Shown here: piece after piece, positions 20,869-31,686 of the stretch | Layout: each line of letters opens with the position of its first letter | Position numbering within the stretch: the first letter of the stretch is position 1 | Assembly: GCF_010389155.1 (NCBI RefSeq) | Contig: NC_057761.1 | Coordinates: 17,238,501 to 17,302,500 of the forward strand | Reading direction: 5' to 3' | From: Erigeron canadensis | Lineage: Eukaryota > Streptophyta > Magnoliopsida > Asterales > Asteraceae | DNA: 64,000 bases | The notes under the pieces: generated by a model | The model's input: the letters and a program-made list of their open reading frames with translations, nothing else | Databases searched by the model: none | Told to the model about the DNA's origin: nothing | Program-made: the position numbers and the translations under genes

Positions 20869-21517
20869 TGATGGTCCACGAATGCACAACTTATGTTATA
20901 TTTAAATTAGACAAGAAAGTAAATAAGAAGATAAATAACAAGAACAACAACAAGTTCAATTGTAATAAATCAATGCAAGTATAATCATATGTATCATTGA
21001 TTAAACGATGAATACATGGGCGATCTTACACACTTGACTTACAAGAATACAAATGAATAAAGGTAATTGCTAAGTCTAGACACACTAAAAACTTGAACAA
21101 TTACAAGTGACACACACTTTCAAGGTGACTAACACACTTGATACAATGCGGCTGTGTTGCTTTATATAGAGGAAGAATTAGGGCAACACAGCCTTCCTTT
21201 GATGGTGATAGATGGTGGTTGTCGACATTCCATTGGCTCCTTGTACTTCCAAGCAAGAGCCCTTGTCTTCTTTACCAAAATGGGTATGAGAGAGAAGACT
21301 CAAGTTTTGGTCCCAACATGTACCTTTACCAAGTAAGGTATGTTACAGTTGGAAGAACCACCATGTGACTCTTGTCTTCATATAGTTTGAATACTTCCCT
21401 CCATGACAAACATTTGGTCAGCATACACCCCGCTGAAGAGAGTCACTGGACTCGCTGAAGACTTGCTGACAATACATGTCAGCGAGTAAGTCTATTCAAC
21501 GAATCCAAGACTCAACA
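20869..21517 (-). repeat. 5' LTR of the minus-strand SIRE-like element
   Basis: On the minus strand it begins TGTTGAGTCTTGG and ends GGACCATCA next to the PBS. A TATA box (CTATATAAAG on the minus strand) lies near 21155-21170. The partner 3' LTR is not in the window, so age cannot be estimated. The outer edge (21517) is chosen on the TG rule and could shift a few bases. Confidence 0.75.
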
Positions 21518-24105
21518 CATATAGATTGATATAAGAAAACAAGGAATTGAACGCCTTTGTGTACTTCCAAGTGATCTTATATCAAGATGTATGTGTCATA
21601 GCAGTTGATTGATTCTAAATCAAATTTGCTTAAAATGTTTAATTGCATCCAACTTGTTGATATTAGATGCGAAGGATCGAACGCCTTTGTGTACTCCTTA
21701 GTATTCTTATTATTACCATTGTTGTTGAAGCAAAACTTTGTGATTCTTAAATGAAAATTCTTGTTCACATTAGACTCTCAAATTTTTTTTCCTATAAATA
21801 TCACAACAAAGATATTACTCATTTTGATTTCACAAATAACCAATTTTTGCTCTACCTTTCTATGGAAAACATTTTGATCTATTCTTGCATAGATTAAGGG
21901 GGAGTTTATGATTTCAAAATTTTCAAAACTTCAAATGTGTTTTTAAATCTTTCTATACACACGTTTGATGATTTTCAAATGATTTTCTTTCAATTGAAGT
22001 TCGGTGATTAGTTTGCACATGAGCAATTCGTTCACTCCATGAACTTCATCATCGCCGATAAGTTCTAACCCCGGAGTATTCAATTCTTTCGTTAGACTGT
22101 GAGGGTATTTTGGGTGATAATGGTTTCGTGCAAATAGGTTGGAGGGAGTAAAGTCGAAAAGTGAAAGGTTAAGGTGATATGTTGTGAGAAAATGGTTAAA
22201 AGAAATGATACCCTTCTCTAAATTCTCAAATCGCCGGGTTAAACACGTTTCTATCGGATGTCATTTGTTGATATCTTGATAAAGACTTCATGGACCCAGT
22301 GAAGCAATGCACATCTTTACCTAACCATTCAAGTGTTTCTTAACAAATACTTGTTTCAATTCTCACGGAGATTTTCACATTTCTATTGACTCTTCACTTG
22401 GAAGATGTTGATATTGAATAAGGGCGACATTCTGCTCCAGTCCCCGACTTCATTTGATCACGTTGTGTCTAGAGCTATCTTGATTGATCATTCATTTGAT
22501 CATTATTCATTTCTTTAGGACACATTCGAGTCATATCTTTGTGATATTATTGCTTATCTTTGTGATATAGCCGGAACATTTGTAGTGATATCTTTTGATA
22601 TTCCACAATGATCAAATGGAAATCCTATCAATGCTAACATCTTTTCCAACGTTGAACGTATGTCTCATAATTACATTTATGTGATTATTGAGTGAACGAG
22701 AAGTCTAACAGTGACCTCGGATTTTACTTAAAAATCTTTAAAGATAATAGATTGTGGTTATCGAACGCTTCAGTTGTACTAACCATGATTTATATTCTTT
22801 GGAGCAATCTAGTGGTTGAAAAGCCGCAGATCGAACTATGTTAGAACATTGCTTTGTGCATGTCTCAATGATACATAGGAAATCCGAAAAATGTTATACA
22901 TTTCTATCGGTCATTTCATTAATCCTTTTGATTTTTGAACATGTTAACGGATCATTCTTGTCCGGTTTCATTTCTCATCTCACAAACACAAAAACCACCA
23001 ACACATTACTATAACGTTTGTATCAACAACTTCAACCTTACATTTTAGTTACCCTTAGGATTCTTTGAGTTGGGCTAATTGTTTGGGTTGATGCGTTGAT
23101 GGTTGATATTTCTCTATGTGAATCTATTTTTGGATTGTGATATTTCTTTTATCAATCAATGTTTGCATAATGACATTGGTTTCCAACTTTGTCATTATGA
23201 GGGGGAGAAAAAGATTATGATTGATTAGGAAAGAAATAAGAATGAAACAGTGCTTGGTTCGTGCAATTATGGAGTTAGTATGTGAAAATTACACAAAAAT
23301 CAAGCTATGGATTGTTCAGGATAATGTGTCAAAGTTTTTCAAAACATTTCAGTCAATTGAGCTCAAATGTTCACTAGTTGATTGAGATCTTGATTTAAAA
23401 AAAAGAACTGAGATGAATACAAAGATAAGAATGAAACCAAAAATAAAAAAAATATTCTCTCAAGATGGAGCAAATGTTCAAAGATGCTCCAACAAGGTTT
23501 ATTCTCATAAATTGAGGGGGAGCATGATTACTTCAGAAGAGACTTATCCAAACTTCATTATATTTACTCTCAAAAGTATTCAAGTCAATATGACAAAGAT
23601 CAAAGATGCAAAAAGTTGTAAGATTGGTTAGAAGATTCAAGACAAAGAAGTAATGCTTCAAAAGAGTCTTCATCAACATACTTCATTGAAGATATTCAAA
23701 GTCATACAATAACACTTGTTCAAGATGCTCCAATGCATATATCAAGGGGGAGAGTACAAGTTTATTTCAAGTAGTCGAATTTTACTCAAGAATTGAAGAT
23801 TGAAGAATCAAAGACAAGTTTATACCTTCCGCACCTCAAAAGACAACTCTGATTCATGATTCAACAATCTTCAAAGATCCAAGACACACACACATATTTT
23901 ATTCTCTGTTCAAAAGGAACATTGAGAATCAACACATGATTTAACTTCAAGAAGTCCAAGACCAAGAATGAAACAAGTTCTCCAAAGACAATGAGAAAGC
24001 TTTGAAGACTTGATTCATCACACCAATTGTCTACTCCACCGGGCTCATCAAATTCATTCCTACAAGACAACATAACACGTACTTCATTTATTACAATATA
24101 TCACT
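21518..24105 (+). mobile_element. Internal region of a non-autonomous copia-like element, no coding capacity
   Basis: Two copies of GAACGCCTTTGTGTACT(T)CC (21550, 21680) match, in reverse, the leader repeats at 58817-59110, so this belongs to the same family in (+) orientation. PPT-like runs GGGGGAG recur at about 21899, 23203, 23516, 23747 and finally 24108 before the LTR. No open frame longer than 75 codons has protein-like content. Interpreted as an internally deleted derivative. Confidence 0.5.
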
Positions 24106-24440
24106 AAGGGGGAGAATGTTAGAAATTAAAAAATAGTGATAAATTGTAATTTAAATTAGTGGACTTACTTGTAGTTAGGTCATAGGTGTATGATTACTAA
24201 GGTTGAAGGACTAATTGTGATAATTAGCATATTTGTGTATTTAGGTATAAATACCCTCATACCTTAGATAATTATAACCTTTTTCCCATTCCATTTACAC
24301 ATTGAATCAAATCAGACTTCAACATACACACTTTCTCTCTCAACTCACACACTTACACCAAGAACATACACACTACACACACCACACAAATCCGCCATTA
24401 TTAAGATCGAATTCAGGCGAGAAATCGTGTTATGTCATGT
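24106..24440 (+). repeat. PPT and 3' LTR of the (+) non-autonomous copia-like element
   Basis: AAGGGGGAGAA (24106-24116) is followed by the LTR start TGTTAGAAATT. A TATA box (GGTATAAATACC) lies near 24244, then a leader rich in CACACA. The right edge is uncertain because an opposed LTR of the same family follows. Confidence 0.7.
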
Positions 24441-24600
24441 AATGTAAAGTAGATATTTAAGCTCAATTTGTGCAATAATGGAGAAATTAAGGTTAGTGTG
24501 TGAAAAGGTGTTTGTTCTTGGTGTAAGTGTGTGAGTTGAGAGAGAAAGTGTGTGTGTTGAAAGTCTAATTTGATTCAATGTGTAAATGGAATGGGAAAAG
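24281..24600. repeat. Inverted repeat of about 90-bp arms formed by two opposed LTRs
   Basis: Arm 24281-24370 (TTTTCCCATTCCATTTACAC...) is the near-perfect reverse complement of 24511-24600, separated by about 140 bp. Both arms are leader sequence of related LTRs that face each other, so transcripts started at both TATA boxes would converge here. Confidence 0.85.
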
Positions 24601-24723
24601 GCTTACAATTAGTGTGTGGAAGGGGGCTATTTATATCAAAAATCTAAGTTTCACTAATGACCCTTCCACCTCTAAAACATTTACATTTTAACACCATTTT
24701 TAGTTCTAACATTCTTCCCCTTG
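24445..24723 (-). repeat. 3' LTR and PPT of a (-) non-autonomous copia-like element
   Basis: Minus strand CAAGGGGAAGAA (24712-24723) is followed by TGTTAGAACTAAAAATGG at 24711 going down. A TATA box (GATATAAATAG, minus strand) lies near 24630. It matches 28628-28900 in reverse orientation and 27757-27966 in the same orientation. Confidence 0.75.
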
Positions 24724-25412
24724 GTGTTGAAATGTAATACATGCATGACATCATCTTTAAATACGAATTTGTTGATGAAGGTCTTCGAAGCTTTCTCATT
24801 GTCTTCAAGATCTTCCATCAAACTTGGCTTTACGTCTTTAATCTTCACACTTATCTTAAAGATGTATCTTTAAGTCTTGCATCATCTCAGAGTATAAGCA
24901 TTGCGGAAACTTGATCTTGGCTCTTTAGGTTTGAACATTAATTAAAGCCTCTTCTTGACAATCTTGACTTTGTCACACTTCCCCTTAATTAATGAATCTT
25001 TCTCTTGAAGCATTTGGACAAACATCATTTTCATCACAAACTTCCCCTCGATCAAACAATCATATTTGCATACCTCCAACGCTTATGTATATGGTGTACC
25101 CGCGGCGTACCCACCACGTTGGCGATAACTATCTTCAAAGAATAATTTAGGGATCATTTTAGTCAACAATTTATCTTTCTTCCCCTCAACTGATGAATTC
25201 TTATTTCTCCCCATCAAATTTCAAGAAAGCATAAAGACTTGCTCGACTTCATTATCCTCTCTCTTCCCCTCATGATGAATGTGTGGCTACATGTTCATCT
25301 TGTCTCTTTGAAGTCAAAACTGGGGAATCAACCATTATGAAGTAGTAGTCCAATAAACAACATCTTTAGCCCGGGTTATACACTGACATGTGTATAAGCC
25401 ATTTTCATCGAA
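24724..25412 (-). repeat. 3' untranslated region of the (-) element, inverted copy at 27967-28627
   Basis: Non-coding between the gag-like ORF and the PPT. The reverse complement of almost the whole stretch, up to GGGCTAAAG..CCCGGGTTATACACTGACA (25393), is found at 27967-28627 with a few per cent mismatches. Confidence 0.75.
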
Positions 25413-26714
25413 TCACTTACAAACAACCTTTGGGACCCATTTTTGTTGAGGCCCAATGGTTTTTGTCTTCACATTCCAAATGTAAGTATCATCTATTCGA
25501 AGAATAGAATCTGCACTCCACGGAGGATAAAAACTTGGCGTTGAGGAAAAGTGAATTTTTCGTGGGAGCAGTGCAGAAGCAAAGACATTCACTTTTTGCA
25601 CTGCAAATGGTGTTGGTGCAAGATCAAATAACTCCCAAAGTGAATATTTGAATGTCCTTGACTCAGTTGACTTGGTTTTATAAACTGACTTTGGTTTAGT
25701 CTTTGTCAACTGAGCTTATTCTTGGGAAATGAATTGAGAGTTGTGTTCAAATGATAAGAATGGAATGAGAGACTGTGTTCCATCAATAGTAGGCTTCGAA
25801 GAATACTTTCTATCCTTGAATAAGGCATAGTTAGTAAATTGAGAAGCTTTACGTTCAGCATGAGATGAAACTTTGATCTTTGAGCTCTTTGGGATGGACT
25901 CTGTGTAAACTTTCTTTGGAGCATCAAGTTCAGTTGGAAGTATTGGACTTGCATCATGATAAACTGAGCCATCATCACTTTGAGTGTCACCAGATGTTAA
26001 TTGTGTTTGCAATTCCATCTCAAGTTCAGAGATTCTCTTTTGTAGAGATGTTTCATTTGATTGAAATTGCAAACAATTCTCTTCAAGAGTCTTGATTTTG
26101 TTGCCAACATCTTGTCTCTCCTTCTCAACTTTGTTCATCTCATCAATGAACTTGCTCTCCATGGTTAAGAATATGGATGTCTCATTTTTCAACTGAGATT
26201 GAAAACTTAAAATCTTTTCTTGCAAAATAAGTTCTCTTGATTTGCTTTCCAAGATACTATCATTCAGCTTCTTGTTGGAAGTTTCCAATTCTTGTTGAAG
26301 TTCTTTTATCTCAGCTTTCATTTATGACATCAACTCATCATTGTTCTTCAAAGTTTGTTTGTCAATTTCATTCCAAACTGCAAGGTTTCCAAATTCAACT
26401 TGAAGTTCTTTCATCTCATTTTTAAGCCTCACATTCCCAGCTTGAAAGTAGATCATTTGCTCTTTCAGTTTGACATTCTCAACTTGGAACGTGACTACTT
26501 CCTCTTGAAACTTGACATTTTCAGTTGCAGTCGAATGAATCAATATCTTCATCACTTGACAAGGATTTGGGTAAGGTTTCGACGAACAACATGAACACGA
26601 TCCATTTTTATGAAGTTTCACTTCGGATGATGTAGGTGTCTTGGGTGAGGAAGTTAACCACAAATTGAAGACAAAATCATTTCTGACTGAATTTGAGATA
26701 CTTGGACTTGACAT
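25413..26714 (-). pseudogene. Coiled-coil gag-like protein of a pol-less copia-like element
   Basis: A single reading frame from ATG 26712-26714 (MSSPSISNSVRNDF) to 25413, broken only by two TAA codons (26322-26324 and 25716-25718). Residues from about 65 to 260 are heptad-rich (VENVKLKEQMIYFQAGNVRL, LQQELETSNKKL, EKERQDVGNKIKTLEENC), i.e. a long coiled coil. The C-terminal end WNVKTKTIGPQQKWVPKV resembles the gag/pre-protease spacer of Asteraceae SIRE elements. Protease, integrase and RT are absent: 3' UTR and LTR follow immediately. The protein could be a structural particle protein. Its exact family is unproven. Confidence 0.55.
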
Positions 26715-27069
26715 TTTGTTGAGCAAAGGTGAAATGAAATGAAAGGTAATTGTGATTGAAATTGAAGTGAAAGAATTAAAATTGAAATTTGGAAATTTTG
26801 TACTTCAGGTTTCCCTCCAAATTTTTGCCGTCAAAATATGTTCTCATGAAACTTGGAATTTCATGTAAACTTTGGATATCATGATCATAGGAAAAATTTG
26901 ATAATTTCTAAAATTTTTCGCCAAAACCGCGTCGATAACGGATGAATATTGGCCTAAAATTTTTTTAATGCTGTCAAATTTTAAATCTTCATGAATTATC
27001 CCTTTTTAAAACCCTGGGCAAAAAATATTTTTCCCGCCAAAAGACTTTTTTTTTTATTGGATTTTTGGA

Positions 27070-27395
27070 TTTGGAACGATCTTGTGAAGACCGTCTTAGA
27101 AATTGGTATGAAATTTCTAAGTATGAAAATCGGAAGGTAGGACGGTCTTGAAAGGAGATCGTCCTGGGAAAAAATGGGACGGTCTTGGGATGAACTGGAA
27201 CGATCTTGGTCAGGATCGTCCTAGTGTCACAATGCTGAGACGATCTTGGTAAGATCGTCCTAGGTTCTGGCTTAGAATCTTCAAATATCAAACACTTTCC
27301 AAGTGTTTGAATTGACCAAACCAATCCGTAAGGATTAGTTAGCCACAACAAACACTTCACCACACACAATCACTTGTCAGAACGATCTTGAGGAG
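27070..27395. repeat. Array of GACGATCTTG/CAAGATCGTC hairpin units, cluster 1
   Basis: Self-complementary units at about 27076, 27151, 27179, 27199 and 27240, with a half unit at 27380, e.g. GACGATCTTGG-TAA-GATCGTC. Same motif and same flanking phrase (TAAGTATG.AAA) as the array at 59203-59968. It lies upstream of the coiled-coil ORF, i.e. in the element's 5' leader. The last unit is cut by the LTR inserted at 27396. Confidence 0.85.
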
Positions 27396-27755
27396 TGTAA
27401 GGTGCCCTATTGTTGCGTGGATCGTAATAAGACGTGATTTGTTATGTCAAGAGTGCGGAATCCTCTTGAGATAACTAGATTGCTATTGCCTTTTGTCGAT
27501 TAATGAGCAATTAACCAACCCAAGGAGATGCACAAGGCTTGTGGTTCGTGTAGGAGGTCACACGAAGGAACAACCTTGATTCGTGTATAATCAAAACGAT
27601 TCACTAAGATCTAAAATGATTAGAAACGATTAACCTAATTCCGTAGATTAGGTCTTGTATTTATACTAGTTAAGTATTGGATCGTGTGGGCTTAGGCCTT
27701 AATCGATGATTAGGCCCGAAACAATAAGCCAATCGACTTGCCTTGTGCTGACGCC
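27396..27755 (-). repeat. Truncated LTR, inverted copy of the 2240-2611 LTR
   Basis: Begins TGTAAGGTGCCCTATTGTTGC, which is the reverse complement of the right end of the first LTR, and follows it (including the TATA region) to about 27755, where it stops inside the family's LTR. No internal sequence is attached. Confidence 0.8.
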
Positions 27756-27756
27756 A

Positions 27757-27966
27757 GTGTATAAAAGGTGTTTGTGTGTGTATAGAGGTTAAAGATAGAG
27801 ATAGAGAGAGAATATTTTAGTGGAATGGAATGATTAGGATAAAATGTGTAGGAAAGCTTACAATTAATGTGTGGAAGGGGGCTATTTATATCATAAATCT
27901 AAGTTTCACTAATGCCCCTTCCACCTCTAAAACATTTACATTTCAACACCATTTTTAGTTCTAACA
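27757..27966 (-). repeat. Partial LTR of the non-autonomous copia-like family
   Basis: Same orientation and sequence as 24511-24711 (GAAGGGGGCTATTTATATCA, then CACCATTTTTAGTTCTAACA). Directly joined at 27967 to internal sequence in the opposite orientation, so this is a rearrangement junction, not an ordinary LTR/internal border. Confidence 0.75.
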
Positions 27967-28902
27967 TGTCAGTGTATAACCCGGGCTAAAGATGTTGTTT
28001 ATTGGACTACTACTTCATAATGGTTGATTCCCCAATTTCGACTTCAAAGAGACATGATGAACATGTAGCCACACATTCATCATGAGGGAAAGAAAGAGGA
28101 TAATGAAGTCGAACAAGTCTTTATGCTTTCTTGAAATTGGATGGGGAGAAAGAAGAATTCACCAGTTGAGGGGAAGAAAGATAAATTGTTGACTAAAGTG
28201 ATCCCCAAATTATTCTTTGAAGATAGTTATCGCCAACGTGGTGGGTACGCTGCGGGTACACCATATACATAAGCGTTGGAGGTATGCAAATATGATTGTT
28301 TGATCGAGGGGAAGTTTGTGATGAAAATGATGTTTGTCCAAATGCTTCAAGAGAAAGATTCATTAATTAAGGGGAAGTGTGACAAAGTCAAGATTGTCAA
28401 GAAGAGGCTTTCATGTTCAAACCCAAAGAGCCAAGATCAAGTTTCCGCAATGCTTATACTCTGAGAAGATTCAAGACTTAAAGATACAACTTTAAGATAA
28501 GTGTGAAGATTAAAGACGTAAAGCCAAGTTTGATGGAAGATCTTGAAGACAATGAGAAAGCTTTGAAGACCTTCATGAACAAATTCGTATTTTAAGATGA
28601 TGTCATGCATGTATTACATTTCAACACCAAGGGGAAGAATGTTAGAACTAAAAATGGTGTTAAAATGTAAATGTTTTAGAGGTGGAAGGGGCATTAGTGA
28701 AACTTAGATTTTTGATATAAATAGCCCCCTTCCACACACTAATTGTAAATCTTTTCCCACATTTATCCTAATCATGCCATTTCACTCTAATTATTCTCTC
28801 TCCATCTGCATCTTCAACCTCCACACACACACAAACACCTTTTCACACACTAACTCCATTATTGCACAAATCGAGCTCAAATTTCTATTTTACAAATTAA
28901 AA
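27967..28902 (+). mobile_element. 3' end of a (+) copy of the same family (3' UTR, PPT, LTR)
   Basis: Reverse complement of 24450-25393. Contains PPT CAAGGGGAAGAA ending at 28639 and LTR start TGTTAGAACTAAAAATGG at 28640, with TATA near 28716. The LTR is cut at about 28902 by the gypsy LTR. The small open frame at 28276-28464 is part of this non-coding 3' region. Confidence 0.75.
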
Positions 28903-30170
28903 TACTTGTTTGGACATCTCAGATCTCATGGTACGACCAAATACTAGTTCTACTGGTTTGTTAGACTGTTTGAAACTTCGTCAGGGCTCGGATTCTCGTT
29001 AGTTGGGGCCTTACCTAAGTTACTAGTGCTGTCGCTAGACTCACACTACTCTATAGACAAATTCTCGTTAGATTCATTGTCTAAGCATTAAACGACCTAA
29101 AGTTTGTGTTACTAGTTCATCTTTTAGTTACCCGACTCTTAAGCCATGACCAGATATAATTCCCTCCGATGACCACAGTGCTTGTTTCCAAGTCAAAGGA
29201 TCGCGTCTGACATTGTTAAGCATCATGTTCAATTCAATCTAGTTATTATGGGTTATTATGGCTTTGGATCCCTCGGTTACAAGTGAATCACTTTTTACTT
29301 CTAGTTAAAGACCGACTAGTCGTTTTTTGTCCTAGCATGTTAGTCTTAGTGTATGATCGTAGACAACCATCAGAATTAAACTAACATATTCAGATATAAA
29401 ACCAATAATAACATGACCTACTAATAAACATGGATCTACGATGAACAGGAAAAATCACACTCCAACAGTAAATTAACAAACACAATAAAACAGTAAACGT
29501 CTACATGATCACATCGATTCCAAACAAGTCTCCAGCCCTTAGCCTAACATTATTAATGGAATAACAAAGTCTGAAAATATGAAAAACATAGTTCAAACAA
29601 ATAAAAGATAAATAGAAAGCTAGATTTAGACCGAGGATGAAGATCGAAAGGCGTTAGAAGCTCCAAAACCTTCTTGGAATCTGCAAAATTGACCTAGGGG
29701 TGTTGCTGGGCGGCTACGCCTGCTGTTTCGGCTCTTTCTTTAAGGTTTTGAGGGTTAGTTCGACTTAAATAGGCAGCAGAGTCGGTCTCCTGAACTGGGC
29801 TGACCAGCGGCGCTTGTGGGCTTACCAACAGCGCTGGTGAGTGGGCTTGATGGACCAGCGGCGCGGGGATGCTTGAGGGAGCGGCGCTGGATTTCTCCAG
29901 CGGCGCTAGTAGATGACTGGCCAGCGGCGCTGGTGGCTCCTGCTGCACTTCCCGCGTCTTCGTTCAGCTCCGAATCGCTTCCTTGTATCTTGTAATCATC
30001 ATAGGCTTCCCTCCTAAGTTACGTGATGCCATTTACCCTCTCTCGCATCTTCCGTGAACCTATATAAACATGCAATTCATTAAGTACCAAACGTTCTGGA
30101 ATATTAACTCATTTAGACATAGAAATGAAGCCTTTCAATAGGGGTTTTATCACAATTTGGACGCTCATCA
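28903..30170 (-). repeat. 3' LTR of the gypsy element (truncated)
   Basis: Nearly identical to 35488-36774. On the minus strand it starts TGATGAGCGTCCAAATTG at 30170. It stops at 28903, about 310 bp short of the full LTR length, where copia-family LTR sequence begins. Holds six CCAGCGGCGCTGG-like units at 29803-29936. Confidence 0.88.
29803..29936. repeat. CCAGCGGCGCTGG array in the 3' LTR
   Basis: Six units (ACCAGCGGCGCTTGTGGG, ACCAACAGCGCTGGTGA, ACCAGCGGCGCGGGGATG and so on), aligned with the 5' LTR array. Confidence 0.9.
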
Positions 30171-30186
30171 TATACCCCACACTTAA
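30171..30186 (-). other. Polypurine tract of the gypsy element
   Basis: Minus strand ACTTAAGTGTGGGGTATA immediately precedes the 3' LTR start, as in other plant gypsy elements. Confidence 0.65.
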
Positions 30187-31686
30187 GTCTTTACTTGTCC
30201 CCAAGCAAATAGTCCCATAAGGTAAAACAATTGATGAGTGGACATCTTAAGTGTAAAAAGTAATCTACTATATTGAATTCATTTGAAAGAATAGTCATGC
30301 AGAGTGTTTTGAGAAAGCTTTAGACAAAATCAGTAAGTTATAGCTAGAGGCGAGATAATTGGTCAATTAGAACTAAAAGCTAACTTTGTACTTGTGGTAA
30401 TACCTCTAAAACAGTTCATACATCCACATGTCTTACAGCTTAATCTTACTACTTTCTGCTGACTAGTTAAGCACTTAATTAAGGTTTGTATAGCAATCAG
30501 AACTACTAGCTACTAGCAAGGCATTTCACATTTCAAGGTTTGCGTACTTGTGAGTCACTACTTAGACATACTCCTACACTACAATCATGCTCACTAGCTA
30601 GATACAAAAGCAATTACATGATATTATCATCTTTAATAGTTGAGACAACAGTGACAGGTCGGTGATTCCTCACTCGCAGAGCGACATAACTCAACTAAAA
30701 GTTCACATCAAGACAACGGTGACAGGTCGGTGGTTCCCCATGGGCAAAGCGACATAACTTGATGTATATTGATTTTACTCGTTAATAGTTCTTTGAACTT
30801 TTAATTAATCTACTGATTGCCTTTTTTTTAAGATACTACATTATAAGGGTAATAGGAAAAACACGTAAAAATGAAAGATAAACAGGATTAACGAAACTTC
30901 CCGGGTCTAAAGTTGCATGAATTTGTTGAAGGTGGCAATTGTGGAGATACTTGAATGATCTTGAATCTTCAAATACTTTGAGTTTCTCCGTTTAATGGCG
31001 ATCCATTGATGCGTTTCCACCTCCTTTTCTTTTTGGTCTTTTCTGATTTTTTAATTTTTTTTGGATTTTTGGGTTTTTTCGATTTTTTTTTTTGGATTTT
31101 TTGGCGATCTGGTGTACGGGACGGGGCCCTGAGCGACGCTGGAAGGTGGGTAGCGGCGCTGGCTGGGATGGCCAGCGGCGCTGGTGTGTGTGTAGCGGCG
31201 CTGGTGGTGCCCAGGTTGCACTACCAGCGGCGCTGGTGCTCTCCAGCGGCGCTTGTAGCTCCTGTACGTGTTCCAGAGTCTGATTTCTTCAGCGATTTGA
31301 TGCTCGAACTCCCCCACACTTAGCTTTTGGTTAAATGCATGGGTTCCTTCAGACTACAAAGCAAAATACTCCTGCACACTTCAATCAAAATATCAAAATG
31401 GAAAAATACGAGCTAAAACAAAATAAAAATAAAAACTAAAAATGAAAACCAAATGACGATTGCTATAAGTTACTTGTTTCCTTGATCCTTGAAGCTTGAA
31501 TCTGTGATACTCAAAACAAACTCATAAAATATCACAAATTATAAAATTTAAAATAATTCCTTAATGGCAATTAGTCACATAGTTTCCTAAAAAGCTAAAA
31601 ATAAAAATAAAAATGAAAATACGGCTTGGGTTGCCTTCCAAGAAGCGCTAAGTTTAACGAGTCTTCAGCCGGACTCGGCCTAGGAA
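30187..31686 (-). other. Non-coding 3' part of the gypsy element
   Basis: Where RT and integrase would lie in an autonomous element there is only AT-rich sequence. It includes a 48-bp near-duplicate (GACAACRGTGACAGGTCGGTG...GACATAACT at about 30646 and 30713), a poly(T) tract (31030-31100) and a six-unit CCAGCGGCGCTGG array (31131-31257). Open frames over the array are repeat artefacts. Confidence 0.7.
31131..31257. repeat. CCAGCGGCGCTGG hairpin array in the 3' non-coding region
   Basis: Six units in 127 bp, e.g. GCCAGCGGCGCTGGTGTG, TAGCGGCGCTGGTGG, ACCAGCGGCGCTGGTGCT. The core ACCAGC-GGC-GCTGGT is a perfect 6-bp stem with a three-base loop. Confidence 0.9.

Larger units (their letters stand above)
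16850..21517 (-). mobile_element. SIRE/Maximus-like Ty1-copia element, 5' portion, minus strand
   Basis: Reading from high to low coordinates: 5' LTR (20869-21517), PBS (20854-20866), long gag with two zinc knuckles, then a GAG-pre-integrase zinc region and the start of the integrase core, cut off near 16890. The aspartic protease that should lie between gag and integrase is deleted, and RT/RNase H are absent. The long gag with an extended serine/proline-rich tail is usual for the SIRE lineage. Confidence 0.85.

Noticed and set aside
24281..28900. CRISPR-like or integron-like array
   Set aside because: Inverted and direct repeats here are LTR and leader sequence of eukaryotic retroelements; spacers are not regular and the genome is plant.
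31006..31323. Overlapping ORFs rich in Gly, Ala and Arg (and similar ones at 29694, 36339, 36400)
   Set aside because: Produced by CCAGCGGCGCTGG units on both strands; they lie in LTR or non-coding element sequence.
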